A stretch of 64,000 nucleotides of DNA. Source: Diplonema japonicum (Eukaryota; Euglenozoa; Diplonemea; Diplonemida; Diplonemidae). Each line of letters begins with the position of its first letter. Positions within the stretch are counted from its first letter, which is position 1. Shown here in pieces: positions 20,804 through 30,894 of this stretch. The translations under genes and the position numbers were made by a program. The stretch lies in assembly GCA_964019335.1 (NCBI GenBank), contig OZ025659.1:620001-684000 (forward strand), given 5' to 3'. A model generated the notes under the pieces. The model did not search any database and was not told the DNA's origin. It worked only from the letters and a program-made list of their open reading frames with translations.

Positions 20804-23287
20804 ATGTCGCACAAGCACGCGAGAGATGAGGCAAGGCGAAGGGCGGACCGGAAAAGCATTTCAGGAATAGGCGACCTCGGGCACACTACAAGAAAGCTTA
20901 TAAGCAAGGCAAAATACAGCATTTCAGACCCGGTCCTGAACGGGATCAGAAAAAGCGCCACGGCGACCGCCTCGGCAATGGCCGACGCCGTGCACCTGCC
21001 CGGTTTAGGGAGGAGCTTCACAAGATCCCACCTCCACCCCACCTTCGAGGACGCAGTGGAAAAAGATGGTGTCTTTGAAAACGATGCGGTAGATGCGAGC
21101 TGGGGATGGTCATGGCTGATACACCCTACACCTTTACCATTCGTCAAGGCTGCAGGACAGGTCTGGGAACATCAAAACAAGTACTACCTTGTCGTCACCG
21201 CACGGTCAACAGCAGACAGAGACAAACTAGGCGTTTACATCATGGACTGTGCCAGCGCACAATGGCAGGCTTTAAACCTCAAGAACGCACCCCCCGTCCG
21301 GTTCGGGCACACCATGGTTATCGCGACAGATGCGCTCATCGTGTTTGGAGGGTGGGGGCGTGATGAGGTGTTCTGCGAGACATATTTCGTCGACCTCGTG
21401 CAGGCGGCGTCCAACCAAAAGAAATGCAGATGGACGCAACCGAATTTCGGTTCAGCTCTGACGTGCCCGAAACGTGCTTTTCACAGCGCGTCGCTGCTCA
21501 ATGACGAGACGGTTATCGTGTTCGGCGGTGCCGTGTTTGATTTCTGGCAGTCATACACTTACTACAACGACCTGTGGAAGCTTGACCTTATTCATTTTAG
21601 ATGGGAAAAGATAACCTGTACGGGATCTGTACCGGCACCCCGTGCGCAGCACACAGCGTGTCTTTTGGAACGCGAGAACGGGATCAAGGATATTGTAGTG
21701 TTCGGCGGGGCGACCGGGCACTGGATCATGAACGATTTCTTCCTTCTCGACACGCAGAAGATGTTCTGGACGCAGATCATCACCTCGAACTTCCCTTTCG
21801 AGCGTGTCCCGTCGCCGCAAAAGGAATATAAAACACCTTGTGCACATCGCCCTGCATGCGTGTTTGAAAACGGTATTTACATTTACGGCGGGGGGCCTGT
21901 GTCGGGTGATCGGATCCATCGTTTGTACGCAGCGCATTTAATGGAAATGAACGACGGTGGGTTTGAGCTTCGATGGGACGAGCTGCTTCTTCGGTACCAT
22001 CCGAAACGGTTCTACCACACGTTGATGTGCACGCCGGAAGGGGGTTTGTTCCTATGCGGTGGGACGGACCCGTCTGTGGAGGACAAGGCAGGAAGCAAAA
22101 GCTACTCAACTGTCTTTTGGCTGGACCTCAACAGGTTCCGATCGTCAGTGGAGCTTGTCGACAACGAAGACCACGACACCGAGCCCCACGACACGGCCGT
22201 GCCCCGCGAACACGAAGCCGCGGTTGACAACGCTGTTGACCCAGCGGACACGTTTAAAACCGACCTCGCCTTCACCATGTCCGATCCCTTCGGTGGCGAT
22301 ATTGTCGAGAAAAGATCGGAAGAGGTCGAAAGCAGCAGGCATCTAAAAGAAAAACCAACCCGAAAACGCACAAAAGACCGCGAGAAACAGCGAAAAAACT
22401 CCATATCCGACTCCATAGAACACATCCCAGTCCACACCTCAAAAATGATAGGGAAAGGAACGTTCGGAAGGGTGTACCAAGGACTGCACCCTGCAACGGG
22501 GGAATTCGTTGCAGTAAAACAGATCAAATCGCAAGGCGTGTCCATCAAAGACAGGGACAAGATAAAATTCGAGATCAACCTCCTGAAGGATCTTGAACAC
22601 GAGAACATCGTGAAATACCTGGGCTCCTACGTAAAGGACGGCAGGGTGAACATCGTGATGGAGTACGTAAGCGGTGGGTCTCTATTGGGTCTCATATCCC
22701 AGTACAAAGAAGGCCTTCCCGAGGTTGTCGTTCAGCGGTACGTCAGGCAGATCGTATCGGGCGTGATATACCTCCACTCAGGACAATTGTTACACAGAGA
22801 CATCAAGCCTGCTAACATACTGGTAGACGCGACAGGGGTTTGTAAGGTAGCTGATTTCGGTGCTTCGAAACATTTGACCACCGCGACCATAGCCTTTCAA
22901 ACGCTGAAGACGAAGACAGAAGTCACCGGCACACCGCTATACATGGCACCGGAGATGATATCAGGCAGTGTTACTAATGAGTTTAGATCGGATGTTTGGT
23001 CGTTGGGCTGCACGGTGAGCGAGATGCTTGACGGGAACCGGCCGTGGTACCACATGGCACACTTGGAGGCGATTCCTTTGTGTATGTATATCGCGTCGGA
23101 AAACTCGGTTCCTCGCTACCCGAAGAAGTGCGGGGAAAAGGCGCGAAAATTTTTGGAAAGATGCTACCAATCTGTTAAGCTCCGTGCCACGTCGGAGGAG
23201 CTCCTCACATTACCTTTTCTTAACGGGACCGAGGAGAAGCAACCCTCCCCACAGCGGCAGCAGCAGCCTCAACAACAACGGCCATCT

Positions 23288-23322
<35 letters not shown>

Positions 23323-24663
23323 ACCTGTTGCGGCGCCGTCGGATGAGTTGAATAAGCAGCTTATGGATCAAATCGAGGCAATGAAAGTCATGATGCACGA
23401 TCTCCAGGAGAAGCTTGATAGAAAGGAAGAGGAGCGCAAGCCGAGGACGCCTCTGAGGGTTGCCCCGCCGCCGCCGATCTCGCCGGTGCAGCCGGTGACC
23501 CCTCCCAGGACTTCCCCTAACCATGCCAGCCACCACTTGACATCACCACAGAATTGCGTCACATCACCGTTTTTAACTGATTCGTTCTTTTCATCCTATG
23601 TAGACCCTGAGGCGATGCTCTCGGAAGATGAAGTATGGAGGGGTTTTTTTTTTTTTCCGATTGTGTGGGGGAAGAAGCTGGACGGTCCAGAGGTGGAAAA
23701 ACCAGACTTGGCGTGTGACGTCTGCGACTACCGATGCAAGCCGACGACAGAGATGACAGAGCATGCTTTATGGGAGTGTGCGATCACAGGAAGAATCCGT
23801 GTGGCGGCGATGTACAGGGGGCTGGGAGTGGTGCGTGATGGCCTGCCCGCAGCTACAGCCCTGCATGGAATCATTCCGAGGGGAGCGGATGAGGATGCTA
23901 AGAAACGGGCGAGGATGATCCAGACGTATTTAGTGAATGTCGTGACAGAACGTGACGCCAAGGCGGCGGAGAGGAGGGTGCGAGGCTGCTCACCTGCAAC
24001 CCGTGGGATGAGGTTAAAACTGGGAAACAGCATGATGTTCCAACAGAGGCGTTTCTGAAATCGAATGGAGCGTCGGGCTTGATCCTGATGTTCCACTTGA
24101 AGAGCGTCCTCAAGTGGCTGAGAGGCCTGCGATGGTATGTAGGTAAGAGCAAGACTTCCATCACAACGATGGAGCTAGCGATTGACTATGAGCAGACCAC
24201 CCGCCGGTCACTCATAGGCCCGCTTGACGACCAGGACTTCCTCACGGAGAAAGCCAATAGAATGCGATATCTCTTGGGTCGCATCCAGAAAAGTGCAGAG
24301 AGAGGGGGGCGTACTGCTTTCCCTGCCAAAGCTAAGTCGAGGGTGCATACCCTGCGACATCTTGGGGGGCCCGACGGCACACGGCTACGACAGGAGACCA
24401 CTCTTCTCCTCGAGCCAAACAGCCCCTTACCTAGCACGACTCCATGTAATGTTCCTCGCCCAGATGCCATCTCATCGCGACAAACAGCCACCGCAGGCAC
24501 CAGACAGCAACCGCAGAACGGTGACCGATTAGTGTGAATTTCTACCTGAACAGTGAGCACCCCCATGCACACTGAAACTTTATCGATTTTTTTTTCTTTT
24601 TTTTTTTTTTTTTTTTTGCATTCTCAAACCCAACAACAATAGGACGACACTATCAGCATTTAA
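20804..24663 (+). CDS. Kelch-repeat/MAPKKK-like serine/threonine kinase
   Basis: A protein kinase with an N-terminal Kelch beta-propeller. Kelch-type repeats (VIVFGG..., DIVVFGGATGHW, IYIYGGGP, LFLCGGTD) occupy roughly residues 100-430. The kinase domain (about 545-815) is STE11-like, with the glycine loop GKGTFGRVY (from Gly550), Lys572, HRDIKPAN (Asp666), DFG (Asp684), GTPLYMAPE and the SDVWSLGC helix, so it should be catalytic. A Gln-rich tract and a Pro-rich tail follow. The open frame runs on to 24058 through a retroelement. I infer instead that the coding exon ends at 23632 (...SEDE), with a phase-0 donor GTATGG. The intron 23633-24642 contains the LINE, and a final six-codon exon (DDTISI) ends at 24663, giving 949 aa. 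The kinase call is firm; the last exon is inferred. A second ATG at 20799 is out of frame. Confidence 0.85.
23633..24642 (+). other. Inferred intron of the kinase gene, enlarged by a LINE insertion
   Basis: The donor GTATGGAGGGG followed by a T run matches other introns in this window. After the retroelement and its T tract comes CAACAACAATAG, then GAC GAC ACT ATC AGC ATT TAA in phase. Without the element the intron would be about 60 nt, within the size range of the other introns. This is inference from sequence only. Confidence 0.5.
23657..24586 (+). mobile_element. 5'-truncated non-LTR retrotransposon fragment, copy B
   Basis: This copy begins after the T run at 23644-23656 and ends at the T tract after TTTATCGA. 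It includes about 110 bp more 5' sequence than copy A, which reveals a C-terminal zinc knuckle CDVCDYRC...EHALWEC typical of the end of LINE reverse-transcriptase proteins. The following coding-like sequence matches copy A almost perfectly. The sense strand ends in T, not the poly-A expected of many LINEs. It lies in frame with the upstream kinase ORF by chance or by read-through. Confidence 0.72.
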
Positions 24664-26141
24664 GGGGAGAGGTTTTTTTTTTTCTCTTCAATAGTTTTTT
24701 TTTTTCTTTTTTTTTTTTCTAACTGGATCTTGAGAAAAATATAATTTGAAACCCCTCCTTGTATATTTTTCGGTTCAGGATTTTTTTTTCTTTTTCGTTC
24801 AAGCATGCTGCTTTTTTTTTTCCTTTGAGATATATTTGGTCAATGTTTGTTATTTGATGCGGGGGGGGGGGGGGGTAAATCCACCTTTTGCTTAGACAGG
24901 TCAAAGGCTCGTTCTTGCAGAAGAGAAAGGAAGAAGAGGAAAGAAAAATACAAGCGCACAACAGAAAGAAATGTAAAAAAAAAAAAAAAAAAAAAAAAAT
25001 AATAATAATAATAAAGAGGAAATTGAGAAAAAAAAGAAGAGAAAAAACGAAAAACCGGAAGAAAAAAAAAAAACTAATTATCGCTGCCTCCAAACTGAGA
25101 GCAACTCAGGGCAGAACCAAAAAAAAAAAAGAAAACACAAGGAAGGGAAAAAAAAAAAAAAAAAAAATAAGAGTAACAGGTTGCTACATTTTAAGCCTTT
25201 CTATTTTATTTTATTTCCTCAAGATCAAGATTGTCTTTTAACTTGAGTATTATTTCGTTGCCTTCTTTTTTTTTTTTTTTTTTTTTTTTCTTTTGCGAAC
25301 TTTGGTGTGTCAAGGATTTTTTTTATTGAACCCCTCTCAATATTTACTTCATTTCGCTACACCAACAGGGTCGTTTTATTTCACTCCAGTCTTTACCACG
25401 TGTGGTTGGTCATCCTCCCGGGCCTGACAACAAAGGCCTGGTTCAAACCCGGCACAGTAAGTGTCTTATAGTTTAAAGGCTTCTTCCTTAAAGGGGCCGA
25501 ATGAAGTAAATTTTGAGAAGAGTGAGAGTAACTTTTTTGCGGGCATTTTTGTTTTTCTTTCTTTTCCCCCCCTACGCGGGAAGATCAGCTTTTTTTTGTT
25601 ATCGTTGTTGCTGGTGATCCCGCCTCCTCGCTCCTTTTTGTTCCCTCCCTTTTTTTTTTCTTTTCTTTTCTTCCTGCCTTTCTTTCAAACTCTAAAGCCT
25701 ACTCGGAAGGTTCCCCCTCCCCCCCCCTGTACTATAAACAGAAAGCGGGCTAAAGAGAGAGGACAGGTTAAACAAAAAAGGGGGAAATATGAGGTTTTTT
25801 TTTTTTTCTTAGTGGGATGACATGGAGAATACAAAATGCCAGATATCCGTCACTGCCCACCCCTGTTGGTCACCACTTTTTTTTTTTTTTTTTTTGTCCC
25901 TTATTATTTTTTTTCTTCTTTTTTTTTATTGGTTTACCCTTCATACTCCCCCATTCCAAACCCTCCCGCCCCCCATTAGTAGCTCGTGGCCGACCGTTAT
26001 AGTCGCGCTAGTAGACCCATTGCATGTATTCGAGGGATTCCCCCCTCCCCTGCCTCGCAGCCCTGGGATTTCGACGCTTTTAGCAACGCGGTTTCGCTTT
26101 CTTACAAAGATCTACAATACTCACAGGGAGAGAGAGAGGGA
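24664..26141. other. 1.5-kb spacer with repeats
   Basis: It contains a G run of about 15 near 24861-24875 and a reverse-oriented R1 fragment near 24886-24920. Poly-A is followed by AAT repeats (about 24975-25013). A tRNA-like B-box (GGTTCAAACCC) lies near 25440 within a stretch of ordinary complexity (25375-25465). The open frame to 25986 uses a non-ATG start and is not taken as coding. Polypyrimidine tracts and CACAG at about 26123-26128 precede the next ATG and could be its trans-splice acceptor. Confidence 0.5.
24886..24920 (-). repeat. R1 dispersed repeat fragment, reverse orientation
   Basis: On the minus strand it reads TGCAAGAACGAGCC, TTTGACCTGTCTAAGCAAAA, matching the start of the R1 copies at 16.8 and 30.6 kb. 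Confidence 0.5.
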
Positions 26142-28124
26142 ATGTTACGAGGGACCCTCCGTACAAAAAGATGTTTCACCATCCACCCAAAGGTAGCCCT
26201 GGGCGGCTCTTTGGACAATGTTGTTGTGGACGAAGAGGTGAGGAAGGGCAGAGCAGCCATAATAGATTACAAGAAGGGGAACAGAGTATCCGATAGCGAT
26301 CTTGTTGAATGGGCATGGCGGCTGAGCAAAAAGGGCGATGAGGGTAGCCTCAACGACATCGCAGAAGCGTTCAAAAGCAAAGGCCGAAACGCCTTGGGCC
26401 CCGGTGTTCTCCCGACACAAAAGATGCTGGCTCACATTGCAATGGGCCGGCACGACAAGGCGCTCGATGTTTTAAAATCCCAGTTCGACGGTGAAAACGA
26501 ACCCCTATTATCCGAAACCTACTGCTCCCTGCTGTACATCTTGGGCATCACGAACTCCCCGGCTTCCGATTGGGACGCTGTTTTGTCCACCTTTTCCGAA
26601 CATGCTAAAACCGACGGGGCGCTGCTTTCAAGTACCTTCTTCACCTCTCTCATCGACAACGTGTATCTCACCTCTCCTTTACTATCCTGGATCGTGTACA
26701 TCTGGTGCCTCTCTTGCTCCGTCCGACCGTCCCCTGAAATCTATGAAAAGATGTTGTTGTCACTGTACAGGCAGCCGCACTACACACCGGTGTTGCAGGT
26801 TTTGACGTGCATCCCGGACCTGCCTAAGAATGTTTTCCATTTGGATGGGGTTTTCGAGAATGTTGATCACATCTTGTCGAAGCCGAGTGAGCATTGGCAA
26901 GCCGAGTCTGCTAAGGGCGGGTTTTGGCCTGGGGGTGACGAGCTGGCCATGAACAGGTCGCCGGGTCTTCCCGATATCGTGCAAATCCTGACCGACAAGG
27001 AACGGGAACTGATCAAAATATTCAAATTAGCCATGGCGCAAACAACGGACCAGCCTTTCGAGTACGAGGCGCGTTCCGCATGCGTGAACTGCAGGGCCGT
27101 CACAACCCCAGGCTGGGCCATGCGCGTCTTAACAGAAGCACATCGTGAAAAATACCTCGGGCCGAAGCAGCAGTCCCACATAGATCTCTACGCGAAGTTA
27201 CTAGGAAAACTGACATCCTGGTCGCGATGGGAGGACTGCTGCAGCCTGTGGGTGCAAGCCCATCACTTCATCAAACAATGGCGGGATATATACAAAGACG
27301 ACTCGCTAGCCCACACAACAGCTACGTTCCTACCCGTTCTGCAGGCTGCGGGGGAGTTGGGGCTGAAGGGCTTTGCGTCAGAAGTCATCAAAGAAGTATA
27401 CTACTCAGACCTGCCGATGTCGGTAGAACTGTTGAACGGAATGATTAATGCCGCGCCTGCAGATGAAGGGGTGAAGCTGTTTGAGCAGCTGGCTGGAAAA
27501 CCGAATACACACCCGAGTACCGAAACATTCAAATCACTGTTGAAATCGGGTTTACGTGACTACGTCCCTTCGGACGACAAGGTCTCAAAGACAAAAAAAG
27601 AGAGGGAGCCAACGGAGGCGGATTTCCTCCGGTCCTTTGCGGAGCACGCAGTGACTTTCGCCGAATTCTTCCCCGAGCACGATGTGTGTCTTGACACGTT
27701 GCAAAAATCTGTTTACAAGAAGGTCTTCAACAAAGACGGACACACGCATGAAAGGAAACAGACAGAAGGACCGACGGCAAAGTCCCGAGACACCTTTCCG
27801 ACCGTCTTGAAGTTCCTCAAAGAGAGATACTCGCACGTGCCTTACGATAATGGTTTACACAGTCTGCTTGTCGCCAGCTTCCTTCGGAGAGGCGACATTT
27901 CCAGTGCGGAACAAGCCTGTAAAACTATGATCACCCAGCATTTCAGGCCTTCTTTCGAAGTATGTCAGGATGAGGGCGAAACGGGGGGGGACAACAACGA
28001 AAAAACTTCACAGAATGTTGCATTTTGGCGAGCGCAGCTTTCTATTTACGATGAGCCCTTTCCAGAGTTTAGAGAAAGGGTGAACAAGCTTCTCTCAGAC
28101 GATGGGTCGCCGTTGGTATTTTGA
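26142..28124 (+). CDS. Probable PPR-like helical-repeat protein, likely mitochondrial (660 aa)
   Basis: The start chosen is the first ATG, whose product opens MLRGTLRTKRCFTIH, an Arg-rich amphipathic sequence like a mitochondrial presequence. A longer open frame exists upstream but has no ATG. The protein consists of helix pairs resembling pentatricopeptide repeats: near residue 110 ('ALGPGVLPTQKMLAHIAMGR'), near 210-260, and most clearly near the C-terminus (NGLHSLLVASFLRRGDISSA...ACKTMITQHFRPS). Such proteins bind organellar RNA, and diplonemid mitochondria depend heavily on RNA processing, but the target is unknown. An acidic Gly/Asn-rich loop (GETGGDNNE) sits near residue 615. No catalytic domain is evident. 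The PPR assignment is by eye and only moderately certain. Confidence 0.7.
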   Translation: MLRGTLRTKRCFTIHPKVALGGSLDNVVVDEEVRKGRAAIIDYKKGNRVSDSDLVEWAWRLSKKGDEGSLNDIAEAFKSKGRNALGPGVLPTQKMLAHIAMGRHDKALDVLKSQFDGENEPLLSETYCSLLYILGITNSPASDWDAVLSTFSEHAKTDGALLSSTFFTSLIDNVYLTSPLLSWIVYIWCLSCSVRPSPEIYEKMLLSLYRQPHYTPVLQVLTCIPDLPKNVFHLDGVFENVDHILSKPSEHWQAESAKGGFWPGGDELAMNRSPGLPDIVQILTDKERELIKIFKLAMAQTTDQPFEYEARSACVNCRAVTTPGWAMRVLTEAHREKYLGPKQQSHIDLYAKLLGKLTSWSRWEDCCSLWVQAHHFIKQWRDIYKDDSLAHTTATFLPVLQAAGELGLKGFASEVIKEVYYSDLPMSVELLNGMINAAPADEGVKLFEQLAGKPNTHPSTETFKSLLKSGLRDYVPSDDKVSKTKKEREPTEADFLRSFAEHAVTFAEFFPEHDVCLDTLQKSVYKKVFNKDGHTHERKQTEGPTAKSRDTFPTVLKFLKERYSHVPYDNGLHSLLVASFLRRGDISSAEQACKTMITQHFRPSFEVCQDEGETGGDNNEKTSQNVAFWRAQLSIYDEPFPEFRERVNKLLSDDGSPLVF

Positions 28125-28250
28125 GTGAAGAGGGGGATTGTGTTTTTTTTTATTTTCTCGCAAATTTTTACTTTTGAATAGATCGGTCCAAACTCGGCCT
28201 ACTTGTCGTTCCGCACGAAGATTTTCACTCAGGCATAAAAGAAAGTAAAA

Positions 28251-28746
28251 ATGGAGGTGAAAGGCAGAACGGCTGGCCATGCAGAGAACATGATGGAACG
28301 GGCACGGGAAAAGGATGGAGCGAAATATAAGCCATATGAAGAAGTAGAGGGCGCGAGGGATAAAAATAGGGTGGACCCCGCGGAGGATGAGGAGGAGCCG
28401 GTCGGTGCTCCGCCTCCTGAACCGGAGTCAGAGGACACGGCGCCAGTTGCTGTTCCGCCTGAGAACCCAGGCCTGCCCTCGAAGGCGGAACAAGAGCAAC
28501 ACGCAGAGTGGGTGCAATACTATGATGATATCAAAAATTACATGATTCGCTACGCGGCATATCACGTATGTGGGGAAAAGAAATAAAGGGGGGTGGTGTT
28601 AACTTATCTCACAGGCGGGTCTCCGAGCACAGCGAAACGTGGAGGAGGCACTGGCACTTCGTGCGGCGCAGGCAGCCGTTGCAACCGCACAACACATCTC
28701 AGTTTTCGAAAAAACCACCAAAGACACCAAAGGCCTCAAACGCTGA
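28251..28746 (+). CDS. Small acidic protein of unknown function, two exons (148 aa)
   Basis: I do not recognise it. Exon 1 (28251-28565) encodes a charged N-terminus, an acidic Pro-rich middle (EDEEEPVGAPPPEPESEDTAP) and a helix AEWVQYYDDIKNYMIRYAAYH. A phase-0 intron at 28566-28614 (49 nt, GTATGTGGGG...TCTCACAG) joins to AGLRAQRNVEEALALRAAQ..., an Ala-rich helix ending at TGA 28744-28746. Without splicing the frame would end at GEKK in the intron. The spliced C-terminus continues the helix smoothly, which supports the model. No signal peptide or membrane segment. Confidence 0.65.
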
Positions 28747-28838
28747 GACATTTCTTTTTTCTTTTTTTAAAGGAAGTGTGTGAGAAAGGTTTTTATTCCC
28801 CATCAGCACAGGTCATAGGAGATAAAACAAAAGTAAAC

Positions 28839-29888
28839 ATGATGCTCACAATGGCGGCTGTCGCGGCTACTGTGTTTGCCGTGGATTTCAAGCACACGAT
28901 TGTGGTGCGAAGCGCTGATGTGTGTGCGGAGCTGGACGGGAGGTTCCCACTCTGCACGTCGGGTACCTTCAACGGGGTGGGGCTCTGCACAAAGGGCCCG
29001 AAGGGTACGCAACATTTCTTCAAATGCTACCCCCCAGCGTGCGGCCCCGAGCCTACCGACCCCGCAACCCCTATGTGCGAGGTGAGGAACGTCGGAATCG
29101 AAATGACAGACGAGAACGACAAGCCGATAACAAAGCCCATCGACGAGGAGAGCACCATCAACGCAGAGGGCGTAATGGGCGCTTCAATCGGCACCACCAC
29201 TACCACCAGCAGCTTCCTTGCTGCAGGTCTCTTCAGTGGCATGGAAGGCTGGCCTGACATCCCAAAGGCAAGATTCCTTAACTTCCCCAACTCCCTTCAC
29301 GGAAGGCTTGGACAGGTTCCCAACGTGTACGTCGGTAAGGGTTGGCGTATGACCTTCCACTGTGCCATTGGTGGGGAGGGCGGCATGTGCGATCTGTTTG
29401 TCTTCATTTACAGGTGCCCTCCGTGCACCTTCTCTGATGGTGGGAATCTTCCTCTGGCGCTTCTCGCGGATAACTGGGAACCGTATTCCTGCGATGTGAA
29501 GTTCCAGCTGGACAACACTGTCCCCACACATGAGCACTCCATGATGGTGTACCATAAACAGATTCCCCAGGCTCAGCGTAGGTCCCGTGTTTTTGAGGTG
29601 GTCTCCCCGACTGACCTGTTGGAGCTCACCTTCTTTGGTATCAGTGAGGCGACCAGCCACTGTGTTGACTACACCACGGAGACCGACTGCACCACCGTCC
29701 TTCCTGGTGAGTGTCAGTGGGACTCTGTGAATGAGGTTTGCGGGCGTACGATTTGTCCTAAGCAGACGCCCCCTCCAAGGCCTCTTAAGCCGGGGCACGG
29801 GTTCTTCAAGCCGCAGGGTCCCTGGGTTGACAAGTGTAAGGTGTGTGTTGATGATGAAAGGCAGTACATGCCCACTCTTACTGTGTAG
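28839..29888 (+). CDS. Secreted Cys-rich family protein, member 6 (349 aa)
   Basis: A more diverged member of the family of unknown function. The start ATG gives the signal peptide MMLTMAAVAATVFAV; an upstream open frame without a good leader is ignored. The N-terminal region has a different Cys pattern (DVCAELDGRFPLCTSG, CYPPACGPE). Core motifs are kept with changes: GWPDIPKARFLNFPNSL, RLGQVPNVYVGKGW, MCDLFVFIYRCPPCTF, DNWEPYSCDVKFQLDNTVPTHEH, VYHKQ, LLELTFFGISEATSHC, ECQWDSVNEVCGRTICP, and the ending KCKVCVDDERQYMPTLTV. Third positions are less C-rich in the last third than in members 1-5, suggesting a different age or expression level. Confidence 0.84.
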   Translation: MMLTMAAVAATVFAVDFKHTIVVRSADVCAELDGRFPLCTSGTFNGVGLCTKGPKGTQHFFKCYPPACGPEPTDPATPMCEVRNVGIEMTDENDKPITKPIDEESTINAEGVMGASIGTTTTTSSFLAAGLFSGMEGWPDIPKARFLNFPNSLHGRLGQVPNVYVGKGWRMTFHCAIGGEGGMCDLFVFIYRCPPCTFSDGGNLPLALLADNWEPYSCDVKFQLDNTVPTHEHSMMVYHKQIPQAQRRSRVFEVVSPTDLLELTFFGISEATSHCVDYTTETDCTTVLPGECQWDSVNEVCGRTICPKQTPPPRPLKPGHGFFKPQGPWVDKCKVCVDDERQYMPTLTV

Positions 29889-30609
29889 GGTAGAGGGGTG
29901 AATGGTGGGTTTTTTTGGGTAGGTTAGGTAACGATACGTGACACTCAGTTAGTAACGAAAAAAAAGAAAACACCGGGGGGAGGGAGGGAGTAGAACAATT
30001 TTTTTCTTTTTTTTTTTTCTCCACGTCCTAATCTGGATAACCCCTTCGATGAAAGAAGAAAAAAAAAAGAAAAGGAAAGAAAAGAATAGAAAAAGAAGAA
30101 GAAAAAAAAGAGTGTTAGTTTTTTTTTTTGTTTGTTCTTTTTTTGTTTTTTTAAATTTTTGTGAGAGTTCTTTAGGAAGGAAACGAAGAAGGAGAATAGA
30201 AGGCGATAGAGGGTGAGCGAGTAAGGGAGGAGAAGGGAAAAAAAAAAAAAAAGAAGAAACACGCAAAGATATCTATCTCTGGTGTTCTATTCTCCCGTTC
30301 TTTTTTTTTTTCTTTGTTCCAAAAAAAAAAAAACAAAAAGCAAACAAACAACCTGATTTTTGGACTTTAACAGTTTTTATTGTCTCAAAAGAACTAGGTG
30401 TTCGAGCGCAATGAGTAATTATTAGGTAAAGGTAGCGCTCGTGTGCACTGTGAGAACAGAGGTGTCTCAACAAAGACCTCCTTTTTACTCATTATTTCCC
30501 CCCTTCTCTTCTTCGTCTGCAAGACACAGTATTTCTTCTAGTTTCTTCCCCCCCCCCCCCCCCCCCCCTCTTTTATTTGCTTGTGGAAGGTCTATGCAAA
30601 AAGCTTTTT

Positions 30610-30726
30610 TTTGCGGGAACGATGGTTTTGACTTGTCAACAAAAGGGGAACGTTGGCAACGGGTTCATAAACTTCTCCCGGGGGTTTCCTTTACCCGGCA
30701 CGTTGCAAACAACGGTCAGTTCCTCC
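30610..30726 (+). repeat. R1 dispersed repeat
   Basis: It contains the ordered R1 blocks TTGACTTGTC, AACAAAAGGGGAACGTTGGC, ACCCGGCACGT and CAAACAACGGTCAGTTCCTC. Similar in order and spacing to 16791-16905. Confidence 0.65.
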
Positions 30727-30832
30727 CCCTTTTTTTTACGGCCTGACCCATACACACAGTAGGTTTCTTTTTTTTTTTTGTTGTTGTTTTCTATTTTTTT
30801 TTTTTTTTTTTTTGGTCACTATTTCTCCCTCC

Positions 30833-30894
<62 letters not shown>

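Noticed and set aside
23690-24058. Retroelement-encoded residues as the true C-terminus of the kinase
   Set aside because: The sequence is a dispersed repeat (copy at 6.7 kb), and a phase-matched intron with a short final exon is more plausible.
25986-26141. N-terminal extension of the PPR-like gene
   Set aside because: It starts at GTG with no ATG in frame. The ATG at 26142 gives a good presequence after a likely acceptor.
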